This document shows positions 53,654-64,000 of a stretch of 64,000 nt of DNA, in pieces. A program made the translations under genes and the position numbers. The notes beneath the pieces were generated by a model. That model was not told the DNA's origin and did not search any database. It saw only the letters and a list, made by a program, of their open reading frames with translations. The stretch lies in NCBI GenBank assembly GCA_951640195.1, contig OX621176.1, forward strand, positions 1 through 64,000, given 5' to 3'. This DNA is from Porpolomopsis calyptriformis (taxonomy: Eukaryota > Basidiomycota > Agaricomycetes > Agaricales > Hygrophoraceae). Position 1 is the stretch's first letter. The number at the start of each line of letters is the position of its first letter.

Positions 53654-54849
53654 ATGTTCTCATATGCTGTGATTATCGTTTTCGCTCTTCAGGCCATCTC
53701 GAGAGCATCCCCGCTCACTTCTCCCGTTGCTTTCTACAGCCCTACTGCCGGTGGAGGTCAGTATACTTACCAATTCATCCTCTCTCGTGTACAGACTTAT
53801 CTTTCGTCTTAGGTTCGGAACTTGACAATGCTGGCGATGGACTTGGAGAGCCATTGAACGTGAGCTGGCCTTGTCTATCTCCATTTTAAATGCAAGAATT
53901 CTCATCTTTTGTTGGTTAGGTCATTATTTCCGGGTTAAGTTCACCAAACGTTCTCACAGATGACGGATTTGTCAACTATGCACGGGCTCTTGACTTGTAA
54001 GTCCGGGTTACATTGCCTACGAAGGATCTTATGCATTCGTTCCATTAGTTCCATTGAGTGTTTGGGAATTCACCTTGGTGGTCCACAGTCCGCCAATCTG
54101 GGCGACGGAAATGGTTGGGTCAATCAAACAGTGCGTCTTCATACATTTTGAATGCTCTCCATCCCGCACTCAGCTTTTGTTCTGCAATCGACCTCACAGA
54201 TGGAATTAAGAGAGGACTACGAAGATACTCCGATTGGTACATGTCTTGAAAGTTTGATTGGCGGGAATCATTTTCGGTGAGCCTCTGGTTGAACCCGAAA
54301 CATGGAAAGATTTTAATCTCAATGGTAACTCGAAGCATCTTCCGTCAGAACGGGAGGCTTGCTGATAGCGGTGCCTTATTCTTGGCGTAAGTGTCCTACC
54401 CTAATGTTGATTTTCGGCCCGACTGAGTACTATATCTGCCAGCGTATCCAAAGAAAAGGCAGAGCCTTTTCACCTGCCATCGTGTGGCTCCACTTATCAT
54501 CTATTTCTAGGACGTGTTTAAAGGTCATGACATTATCCCGGACGGCTATAACATTGGCCGGTATGTTTCCCTTCAGTACCCCGCCGACAAACGCTAAAAT
54601 GTGGACCTGTGTGACAGCGATGAACTTGTCTCAACCGCTACATCTGGTACAGTGACCTATGGCGGGGTTTCCTATACCACTACGTCGAAAAATATCACTG
54701 GTCTCCTTGCTCCTGGTTCCGCCGGGGTAAACCATGGTGAGTGACATCCCCTTTGGCATCTTTTTTTGCAAACGCTCCATGTCCACTCAATTTGCTCAGG
54801 CATCGCGCAGGACGGTGTCGTTGTGCTGTTGACGGTGAAGATTGTGTGA
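53654..54849 (+). CDS. Small secreted protein of an Agaricomycete-type family
   Basis: Ten exons sum to 223 residues: 53654-53756, 53813-53859, 53920-53996, 54049-54130, 54200-54276, 54336-54386, 54443-54458 (16 nt), 54511-54560, 54618-54736 and 54800-54849. The N-terminus M-F-S-Y-A-V-I-I-V-F-A-L-Q-A-I-S-R-A-S is a signal peptide. The mature part contains S-P-N-V-L-T-D-D-G-F-V-N-Y-A-R, C-L-G-I-H-L-G-G-P-Q-S-A-N-L-G-D-G, G-T-C-L-E-S-L-I-G-G-N-H-F-R, D-G-Y-N-I-G-R-D and T-G-L-L-A-P-G-S-A-G-V-N-H-G-I-A-Q-D-G. I recognise this order from secreted basidiomycete proteins of unknown function. The intron after exon 7 has a GC donor (AAG|GCAGAG). Confidence 0.78.
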
Positions 54850-57079
54850 ATGTCCTCTCAGTATATAACAATTCGGTCTATATCATCTCATTCTGCACAC
54901 CACCTCCGCATCTTATACCATCTACTGTCATGATGGCCAACTTAGCATTTCTGTCTTCATGATTGGAGCTATTTGCAATAGACTTCATTTAATCAAGTCT
55001 GATTGAAGACCACCTGGGACATCTTATTCTCATGTACAGCCAGCTGAGATTAGATTCATCCGTTCCTTCCTTTCCGGAAGGACCATCACTTGATTTCGTT
55101 GAACTTCCCGGATTCGCAACAAAACTTCCTGTGGTTGGCGAGTCCTTGATACAGGCTACATTTGCAAAACATAGCCGAAGTGTTTTGAAATCCGAACCGA
55201 TCCCGGAAGCATTCTTCACTGCCAACTGGATGGCGCGTAAGCGATTATGCACGTGTATGAGTGGGGTCAATATGAGGATCTGCGGGCGGGCAATGGAAGA
55301 GAAGTGCCTGGGGACGATGAGGCACTGCTGATATTGGTCGGAATCTAGAGGCGGATCCAACAAGAACCATCTTTACGTGGTCGGTTTCAACACGAGACCA
55401 ACAGTGTCGGGTAGGAGAAAAGATTTACAACCAGTCCCCATGACCGTTGGTTCCGGACAAAGTACAGTTAAACGTTTGATAGCCCCGGATGTGTGGTATG
55501 CTTGCTCTGGTGTCATTCACCGCTTCCCATTGTTAAACCTAATCTTGCAGGATTTGAAATGCTCAGCTAGGACAACATTTCTTAAAGTTCTACAAACATT
55601 TCTAGGTCCAAGATAACAACGACGGTCACCAATACCAACGTCTTCTGGGAGCCAATTCCGGTCCTCGTCGTGGTTTACTTGGGGATTCTCATCCGTACCA
55701 TATGTTTAACAAGTCTACATAGAGAGGGGCCCAACCTCTCGTTATCACAGGCGTCGTGGATATGATGGATTTGTTCCTGATGCTGGGAAAGCCATACTGC
55801 TGGACCTTTATGTCATGTGTCGCGGGTATCCCAGATGGCTCTGCTCGTCCCTGTCTATCCTCAACCAACCCGCTGGCCAGGCATTTGCAAGTTATAGTTT
55901 TTTCACCCGAATCCTGGGTCAAGGAGGAGATCAGATATACGTAAGGAAAGTCTTTTGATGACATGCTCATTCTAAGCCCTTTCATCACAGTGCTACTTCC
56001 CTGTATCCCCAGAGAGCCATTCCAAGATGGTCTAAAGGTATGATACTAGAGCACACCGCATATCACTGTCTCGAGGATACCGCTAAATGCACACATTGAG
56101 ACAAAATGAAGAGTTTCTTTATCTCGGGTGGCTGCGCGCTCTCATTAGATGCTGTATCACACAGGATTTACCCCATCCAACATCGCAATGGATAACCCTG
56201 CTTTACAACTAGCCTCATCTCGTGGGTTGTCCCAAGCAACCTTGCCCTATAGTCCAGGTTCATGAGGGAAGACGGGCTCCATTTCACTTGTTTCGCGATG
56301 AGTGGGGAATGGTTGGTTTACTCTTTGAACCCTATGCTTAGCCACGTCTCAGGGAAATTGGTAAGTCCCAGTATTATAATTCCCGTTGGCATGTGTCGTT
56401 CAACACCTATCAGCCGACAGCTGCGTGCTTACTCTACGCAAGCGGAGCTCCTTGCTGTTGTTGACTGGACAGTCACCCACGGAGAATGCCCTACATGTAT
56501 CGGTGCACCTGGGGCCAAGCTCACATCATCGAGGAAGGCCTCTTTGCCTTTCTTGGGTCCTGCGAGGGAATGTCGGTTCGTGTTTGTCATTCAGACAGCC
56601 TTGGATTATCTATTCTTGCCTTGTGTGTGATTAAGTATTTCACTTGTACGCCAATGTTAGATTTTGCCCTATTTTTGTTCATGAGACTGTTGCTACTGGT
56701 TCGACCACATGTCTTCCCTTTCTTGGGCGCACAGATTGTTGTGAAGGACAAGATAAGGCCCTATAGTTGTGTAACAGGTTTTCATCTGATGACAACAATG
56801 CCACCAGTCTCACCCACTTCCAAGTTACTGCGGTCCCCTACGTGGATGGAATTTCTCCCTCAGTTGTACAAGAATAGATAAAATCCCTAAATAGGAGCAA
56901 CCTTTGAGCGCCACACGAGTGTCTGGGGTACCACGATGACATATCATGGGGTCCCTCCATCATACTCTCATAGCCTCCTTGCCCGAGCGTTGTATCATCA
57001 GCCTTTGTACGTCTCTGTGCTTTGGGTCAGCTACCGCTCCCCTATTCCACACTGGCCACACAGGTTGCGGTACAAGATT
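54850..57079. other. Unresolved, probably decayed multi-exon gene(s)
   Basis: Several exon-like pieces lie on the plus strand but do not join in phase. They include about 55060-55225 (S-V-P-S-F-P-E-G-P-S-L-D-F-V-E-L-P-G) and 55617-55725 (Q-D-N-N-D-G-H-Q-Y-Q-R-L-L-G-A-N). The clearest, 55752-55939, reads G-Y-D-G-F-V-P-D-A-G-K-A-I-L-L-D-L-Y with L-N-Q-P-A-G-Q-A-F-A. Further pieces are about 56160-56260 (P-S-N-I-A-M-D-N-P-A-L-Q-L-A) and about 56256-56338 (F-H-L-F-R-D-E-W-G-M-V-G-L-L-F). Good splice-like borders flank some of them. I do not recognise the family; it is either a pseudogene or a gene whose introns I misread. The last ~150 bases are the flippase upstream region. Confidence 0.35.
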
Positions 57080-60000
57080 ATGTCCTTCCTCAAGCGACAC
57101 CACCAAGAGGACCCCGACCAGACTGATGACGAGACAATCGACCCGGAGCTCCGCCTGCGGACTGTTCGCACTGCTGCCTCAGCCATCGCAGAGTCAATAA
57201 GGTCAGAGCAGCGTGCGGAGAGGAGAAAGGTGCAGAGGAAAAAGTCCAGGTTCTTTCCAAGTCTATCTCAGAAGAGGAGACCGCAAACTTCCTCGAGCAC
57301 TCAATCCTCTACTGCTGCACAGTCAGATTCCACCTATGTCCCTGGTGCTCGGAGAAATATTTATGTCAATTGCCCACCCCTGCCGACAGAGGTCGATCAT
57401 GACGGCGAACCATTGGTGCGTTATGTTAGGAACAAAGTCCGCACGAGCAGTATGTGTCGCTATCCTGCATTCGCGCCTGCCGCCTCCTTATCTATTTTCA
57501 GAATACACGATCATTACGTTTATTCCAAAAAATCTATACGAGCAATTTCGACGGTGCATTTCTCTCCTTATAATATGGATCTACCTCCCTCATCACTCAC
57601 ACAATAGGGTGGCCAATCTTTATTTTCTCATATTAGTAATCCTTCAAGGTATATGATGTTATTCAACGGTCTCCCCCACTCTAACCTTCTAACAGCATTT
57701 CCCATATTCGGAGCGTCTTCATCAACAATAGGATCGTTTCCCCTGCTATTTATTCTTACTGTCACAGCTATCAAAGACGCCGTAGAAGACTACCGTCGTG
57801 CTGCTCTCGACGAGGAGGTCAACACATCAGCCGTTACTAAACTTGGTCAATGGCGCAACGTCAACCAACCAACCGATCCCCGCTCCCTACTTGAGAGGTT
57901 GCTCGGCCTAAACTCACCAGGAAAAGTTACCAAGGGTGTCCGAAAGCTACGCGAGAAGGAGGCTGGCGAGGGGGCGCGGATTATGTTGAACAGAGACGCT
58001 GTTGCAACCACCAACGACCCCAGTGGTAGCAGTCCCAGTTTGTACCACTTTTCTACAGGCGCCGGCGCTCGTAGATTGGACGATATTCAAAGCATCGACT
58101 CACACAGCTACCCTCCAGCTACATCCACCATGCAATCAACTGGTTCCTTTGAGATGACCTCCTCACCTGTGGCAGCAAACTCGTCGACAGATTGGGCGAA
58201 ACTCGAATCCGTCGCGACTTACCAACAATCCATTCGTTCACAGTCTTCTATTGGTGTTGTTGACTGGCGAAAAAGGACCACTGGCTCACCAAGATGGGAA
58301 CGGACGTTGTGGAAAAAGCTTGAGGTCGGCGATATTGTGCTCTTGCGCGACAATGAACAAGTTCCTGCGGATATCGTTGTTCTCTCAACCTCCGACTCGG
58401 ATGGGATGTGTTATCTCGAGACCAAGAATTTAGATGGAGAAACAAACCTCAAACCGCGGAAATCGATCAGGGCGACGTCGAGTATCAGATCCGAGGAGGA
58501 TATCGAACGGTCATCATTCATGCTCGATTCTGAACCACCCCATCAAAATCTTTATCTTTATCACGGCGTGTTGCGGTACACGGACTCTACGAGCGGCGAG
58601 GAAAAACGGGATGTGGTCACTATCAATGAGCTTCTCCTCCGTGGGTGTGCCATTCGGAATACATCATGGGTTATCGGGTTGGTTGTGTTCACCGGTGCCG
58701 ACACGAAGATCATGTTGAATGGCGGCGACACACCCTCGAAACGATCCAAGATCGAGAAGGAAACCAATTTCAACGTCGTCGTCAATTTCATCATTTTGAC
58801 CCTTATGTGTATCTTCGCAGCTATACTCAGTGGGCTGGAGGACCATAAGAAAGGGTCCAGTGCGGATTTTTACGAACCTGGGGCTGTCACCTCCAACATT
58901 GCCGTTGTGCAGGCTCTGGTCATTTTTGTGTGAGTACAAATCCTTCGTACATTGGTAATCACATTATAAATATTTCTTTGGCAGTTCCTGTCTCATTGCC
59001 TTCCAGAACATTGTACCCATCTCATTGTACATCTCCATTGAAATCGTCAAGACAATCCAAGCCTACTTTATTTCTCAGGACGTAGACATGTATTACCGCA
59101 CCTTCGATACCTCGTGCGTTCCCAAGACGTGGAATATCTCTGACGACCTTGGCCAGATCGAATACGTTTTCTCTGACAAGACCGGCACTCTCACACAGAA
59201 TATCATGGAATTCCAACGATGCTCCGCTCACGGGGTCATTTATGGAGAGGGTGTGACGGAGGCGCAAAGGGGAAGCGCAACCCGAGAAGGCACGGGTGAC
59301 ATCATGGATCCGGAAGAGCTTAACCAGAAACTTGCGACACTGAAAAACGACATGCTCACCAAAATGGGAAAGGCCTTTAAGAACCGCTATGCTCAGCCTG
59401 AGAAGCTCACTCTTGTATCTCCCAAACTTGCAAACGACCTTGCGGACCGCTCATCTCCCCAACGAGAGCATATCATCGCGTTTTTCCGCGCCTTAGCGGT
59501 GTGCCATAGCGTGCTTGCAGATCGGCCCGAACCACAGAGCCATCCCTTCCATTTGGAGTACAAGGCTGAGTCGCCAGATGAGGCTGCATTAGTTGCCGCT
59601 GCACGAGATGTGGGGTTCCCGTTCGTTAACAAATCGAAGGACGCAATAGACATAGAGGTTATGGGACAGGCGGAGCGGCACCTGCCTCTTCGGGTCCTCG
59701 AATTCGACAGTACGAGGAAACGGATGAGCGTTATCGTTCGCATGCCCGATGGGAAGCTCACACTGTACTGCAAGGGCGCGGACAGTGTCATTTATGAACG
59801 ATTGGCTAGTAATCATGATCCAAGGCTGAAGATGCAGACGCAGAGGGACATGGAGGTGTTTGCGAATAGTGGGTTGCGGACGCTTTGCGTTGCGTACCGG
59901 CGCCTCTCGGAGGACGAGTATTTGCAATGGTCTCGAACCTATGATGCAGCGACGTCGGCAGTTAATAATCGCGATCAGGAAATCGCGCGTGCCAATGACA

Positions 60001-62741
60001 TGATCGAACATTCGTTGGTCATTCTGGGCGCTACTGCATTGGAGGATAAATTGCAAGAGGGTGTGCCAGAGGCCATCGAAACCCTTCACCGCGCTGGGAT
60101 CAAATTGTGGATTCTCACCGGTGAGATTCCATTCTAACATTCTGCTGTGATTTTTGTGCTGAAACTTGACTCAGGCGACAAGCTTCAAACTGCGATTGAA
60201 ATCGGTTACAGTTGTAACCTACTCAAGAGTGATATGGAGCTGATGATTCTCTCTGCTGATTCAGTCGGAGAAACACGTTCCAAGATTGAGGCAGGTTTAA
60301 ACAAGATCGCGTCGGTGCTCGGTCCTCCATCTTTGGATCCGCGAAAGCGAGGGTTCATACCTGGCGCGCAGGCCTCTTTTGCTGTGGTTATTGATGGGGA
60401 TACGCTGACTCATGCTTTGTCTGATGAAGTCAAACCCCTTTTCCTGGCTCTTGGAACTCAGTGCGAGACCGTGGTGTGTTGTCGCGTTTCACCTGCGCAG
60501 AAAGCGCTCACTGTCAAACTTGTGAGTAAATCATTTTTTAATTTTGCTCCGGCCGATGCTTCTTTTCTTCTTTGTGTGATCATTGCTAATGTTCGTGTAG
60601 GTCAAAGAAGGTCGAGATGCGATGACATTGTCCATTGGAGATGGCGCAAATGACGTGGCAATGATCCAGGAAGCAAACATTGGATGTGGTTTACTTGGTC
60701 TCGAAGGTTCTCAGGCCGCCATGTCGGCCGACTATGCTTTCGGCCAGTTCCGGTTCCTTACAAAGTTGCTTCTGGTACATGGGAGGTGGTCCTATCAGCG
60801 AGTTGCAGATATGCATAAAAACTTCTTCTACAAGGTCCGTGGCCGTCGACGTGTGTGTGATTGGAATACTGATGCGATCCACTTCAGAATGTTATTTGGA
60901 CAGTGGCAACATTCTGGTACCTGCCGTTCAATAGGCAAGTCGCCGAAATCGCCGTCTCTTTGATATCTTGTTAACCGGCTGTATAGCTTTGATGCGACAT
61001 ATCTATACGAATACACCTTTATCCTGCTCTATAATCTGGTCTTCACTTCCCTTCCTGTAATTGTTCTCGGCGGTGCGGAGTTCATTCTATTTGGGCATAA
61101 CTCACAGAACATTGATGATCTTCTTATAGCGTTTGATCAAGACATTAATGCCAAGGCAGCTCTTGCATTTCCTCAATTGTACGTGCGCGGCATTCGCGGC
61201 CTGGAATACACCCGAGAAAAGTTTTGGTTATACATGCTGGATGGTCTCTACCAATCCGGCGTGGTGTTCTTTATCCCTTACCTTGCATGGTCGCTTGGCT
61301 TGGGTGTATCATGGAACGGCAAGGTAATCGATTCACTGGGGGATTTCGGAACGACCGTCGCTGTTGCTGCTATCTTTTCGGCCAATGCATACGTTGGGAT
61401 CAGTATGCACTAGTGAGTAGCTTGCCTTTTTTGTCTTGTTCTTGTTTTGGGGCATAACACCTAACGTGGATAAACCCAGTTGGACTGTCATCACGTGGGT
61501 CGTCATCATTGGTTCATCGATTGTGATGCTCCTGTGGATTTTGATCTATTCATTCTTCCGAACCCCTGATTTTGTGAACGAAGTTGTGGTTCTCTTCGGT
61601 GAAATCACGTTCTGGACGACCGTGGTGATTTCTGTGTTTGTGGCCTTGGGTAAGCAATCTATACCCTTTCACAAATATTCGTAAGAACACGCCACTGACT
61701 TTTTCTACGTTTCTGCCGACAGCTCCTAGATTCGTTATCAAATTCATATCAACTGTTTACTTCCCACTTGACAAGGATGTTGTGCGGGAAATGTGGGTCA
61801 AGGGTGATCTAAAGGATCAACTTGGTATCAGACACAGGTCCTCGAAACGAACTCACAAGAAAGATGACGAGAGTGGCCTCGAATGCGCACCCATGTTCCA
61901 TGAACCACACACGCGATCTCGTTCCGAGCTGGACATGGCTCACAATGTTTACGAACCTACCAGCGTTCGGGACGATGGGTTACAAGACACGGGCGTGGGT
62001 GGGTCCGATCGAAGTCCGCGGCAAATGGAAGAAGCCCCTGTGGCAAGGGAAAAGCGGACATATCTCAGTCCCACATCATCGACTGCCAGAGACGAATTTC
62101 AGAATCACACATCATCGCCCCGTGCATCATATTATTCGGTATCCGACCTACCACCACCATCGCCACCACCTACTCCTGTCTATCGATACGCGAATGGCGA
62201 GACAACATCGATACCCCCAAGTCGGAGGCCATCCACAGCGAGACGGATGTCACTAGCGTCCAGAAACCAACGAGTCAGCCCGCCATTGTCGTCGCCACCA
62301 ACCGAACGGCGATCGCCGCCATTAGCAGGAGCGGTGAGACATGGGAGCGGTGGTACGAGTGGTCGGGGGTTGGAGGTGTCCGGTGCCCCAGGGGCGTACG
62401 AGATGCGAGTGAGGAGTCCACATGGTCGTCGCGGGACTGAGAGGTCGACAACGAGTCAGGCGTCGTTTACGTCTGCGGCGGAAGACTACTGGTCTGCCGA
62501 TGAAGGTGACTTTGATGAAAATGGCGGGAGGTTTGGAGTGCATGATCAGCTGCGAGGGTTGCAGCGTCCACCAGTTGCCCAGCTAAGGGAGCGATCACAT
62601 TTGCAGTCAGAAGGTGGTGATGGCTTTGATGGTGATCAACCGGCGGTTATGTATGGGGGTCAGGGATACCTGGTGGAGGAACCTGTTAACGAGCTAGAAA
62701 GACCCCCTAGCTCGACGTCATGGTATGGAGTGGCACTGTAA
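57080..62741 (+). CDS. P4-type ATPase, Dnf-type phospholipid flippase
   Basis: Twelve exons sum to 1,672 residues: 57080-57449, 57502-57553, 57608-57648, 57696-58929, 58985-60120, 60175-60521, 60601-60834, 60888-60934, 60987-61072, 61130-61412, 61480-61649 and 61723-62741. Flippase signatures are complete: P-I-S-L in TM4, D629-K-T-G-T-L-T phosphorylation site, K-G-A-D-S-V-I nucleotide binding, L-T-G-D-K and G-D-G-A-N-D-V. The actuator has D-G-E-T-N rather than the T-G-E-S of cation pumps. It should move aminophospholipids or phosphatidylcholine to the cytosolic leaflet at plasma membrane or Golgi, with a Cdc50-type partner. The N-terminal and the ~320-residue C-terminal tails are long, Ser/Pro-rich and probably regulatory. 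One intron (60935-60986) has a GCAAGT donor. Confidence 0.93.
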
Positions 62742-63419
62742 TTCTTCTTTTGGTTTCAGGACTGTCTCAGTATTTTTCTTACATTTGCCTATAGAGGTGT
62801 AACCTAGTAGCTATTTATCCTGGAGCATGTTCTCGCCTTGGTTGCGCTTTGTTATCCTTATTACCAACACGACCAGACAGTGCACTTAAGGTGAGACAGT
62901 AGTAGTACGCAAACATGAAACTTTTTTTTTTTAAATTTCTATTTGTTTTTCTGCGGCGGACGTAAGGTGAGATCGACAGAAAAGAAAATGAATAGGGAAG
63001 GTGCCTCGACTGCCACGTGCAATCACAGGCTGAAACTGCTGACTTCGGAGGCAAAGTCTGTTGTGAGAGATTCCATTTTGAACCCCGGCTGTCGTTTAGG
63101 TAAGGCGAGAAGAGTACGGGGAAGGTGACCGACTCGTGGTTGCCAAGGCAACCGAGCGACACCTTTCATCTGTATATGGAAAATCAAACTCTCTCACGCT
63201 TAGGCAAAGCAAGTCCCAAACGTGATCGGGGTCACGAGCGCTCAATCCTGACGACGGCCAATACCGGGGACAGAGGGCTAAGCCGGACGAATTACTATCA
63301 TCAGTTGGTGAGTATGAAATCTTCGGACAGCAAAGAAACCGGGCTTCCTCGACATGTACCCGATTCTCGCGTATTTAACCGCAGTAGTTTAGCCTCTTGC
63401 TCATGTCTTACATTCAAAC
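62742..63419. other. Intergenic
   Basis: 3' flank of the flippase gene and upstream region of the transcription-factor gene. A T-run lies at 62923-62934. Short frames on both strands show no motif. Confidence 0.5.
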
Positions 63420-64000
63420 ATGCCCCCAGTGAACGGTACAGAAGATCACGACGCCGAAAAGGCATCTACTTGCATCCTCAAGGAGAGACGGTTCAAACTA
63501 AGCAGGTACGCCTCTGACTCCGTCTTTCTGCTCACTTCGCGTGCTCACTTCTTCTGCTAGAGCGTGTGATCGCTGTCGGTGCGCTTTCTCTCACACCCCC
63601 ATAAAGCTCACTAGCTCAACTTTTGTCCTTTAGTCGGAGAAGGATAAAATGCGACGAGGGGCATCCCTGTCAAGCCTGTCTTTCAGCAGGCTCACCTTGT
63701 ACATTTGAAGAGCCAGGTAAACGCTCTCATCCACACAAATCAAAGTAAGCATATGTCACTGCCCAGCAACTGATCGGGTAATGTTGATGTGATCCTCGTC
63801 TTTCGGAAACAGACGAACGGCCACTTTGGAGGATAGGATGCACCATTTGGAAACTCTGATCCAAGCGATCCCGCCTGCTGTCTTTGTCGCCGGTGGCCCG
63901 GGCATCTCTGGTGCATCGCCCTCATCCGATTCTACCTCAAGTCCTCTCGCTCCATTTGGATCACATACGTACCCATCAGGTGTCCCTCCTCCATCACTTC
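63420..64000 (+). CDS. Zn2Cys6 transcription factor, 5' part
   Basis: Exons 63420-63505, 63561-63578 (18 nt), 63634-63744 and 63813 to the window end (3' partial). The cluster reads A-C-D-R-C-R-R-R-R-I-K-C-D-E-G-H-P-C-Q-A-C then L-S-A-G-S-P-C-T-F, the exact C-x2-C-x6-C-x5-C-x2-C-x6-C spacing of fungal binuclear zinc factors. A basic linker (K-R-S-H-P-H-K-S-K) and a short coiled coil (L-E-D-R-M-H-H-L-E-T-L-I) follow, as needed for dimer binding to CGG half-sites. The zinc finger is spread over three exons. The regulated pathway cannot be told from this part. Confidence 0.9.

Noticed and set aside
1..64000. CRISPR arrays, rRNA and tRNA genes, bacterial-type operons
   Set aside because: No regularly spaced short repeats with unique spacers, no rRNA blocks and no cloverleaf with B-box were found. 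The only array has contiguous ~148-bp units, and gene structure is eukaryotic throughout.

Overview
The window is nuclear DNA of a filamentous basidiomycete, most likely an Agaricomycete. Genes are on both strands, introns are short (mostly 43-70 nt) and frequent (up to 12 per gene), and several families are typical of that class: HNH-domain proteins, large F-box families, the rve-type integrase family and a small secreted-protein family. Exon models were built by hand from splice sites. Where I give a residue count, the exon lengths sum exactly to an open reading frame.

The first ~29 kb look like an accessory, repeat-rich, AT-richer region. It begins with the 3' part of a Ulp1-like protease gene converging on a gene for an acidic AT-hook protein. 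Next is a head-to-head inverted duplication of an F-box-like gene whose centre carries a broken Ty1/copia fragment. From 7.9 to 22.5 kb lies an island of chromatin-type genes: three paralogues sharing an N-terminal domain I do not recognise (one fused to a JmjC domain), a Sir2 deacetylase, a BAH-PHD protein, and, divergently transcribed from it, a 1,662-residue protein of unknown function. A 14-unit tandem array (period mostly 148-150 bp) follows directly. Then come an apparently intact DDE integrase-type gene and an HNH nuclease gene.

From ~30 kb onward the gene content is conserved housekeeping. It comprises a Dma1-type FHA-RING ubiquitin ligase, a TLC-domain membrane protein, a glutathione transferase, a PPP1R37-like leucine-rich-repeat protein, an F-box/LRR protein, a mitochondrial dicarboxylate-type carrier, PEX19, a peroxiredoxin with a PTS1-like end, a TMEM184/Ost-alpha membrane protein, two lineage-type hypothetical proteins, a small secreted protein, a Dnf-type P4-ATPase flippase and the start of a Zn2Cys6 transcription factor. 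A frameshifted pseudogene (38.5-39.1 kb) and a poorly resolved stretch (54.9-57.0 kb) interrupt this part.

The most interesting part is the chromatin island. Deacetylase, demethylase-like and reader domains are packed next to expanded paralogues carrying an unassigned domain, between mobile-element genes. Whether they act together is inference.
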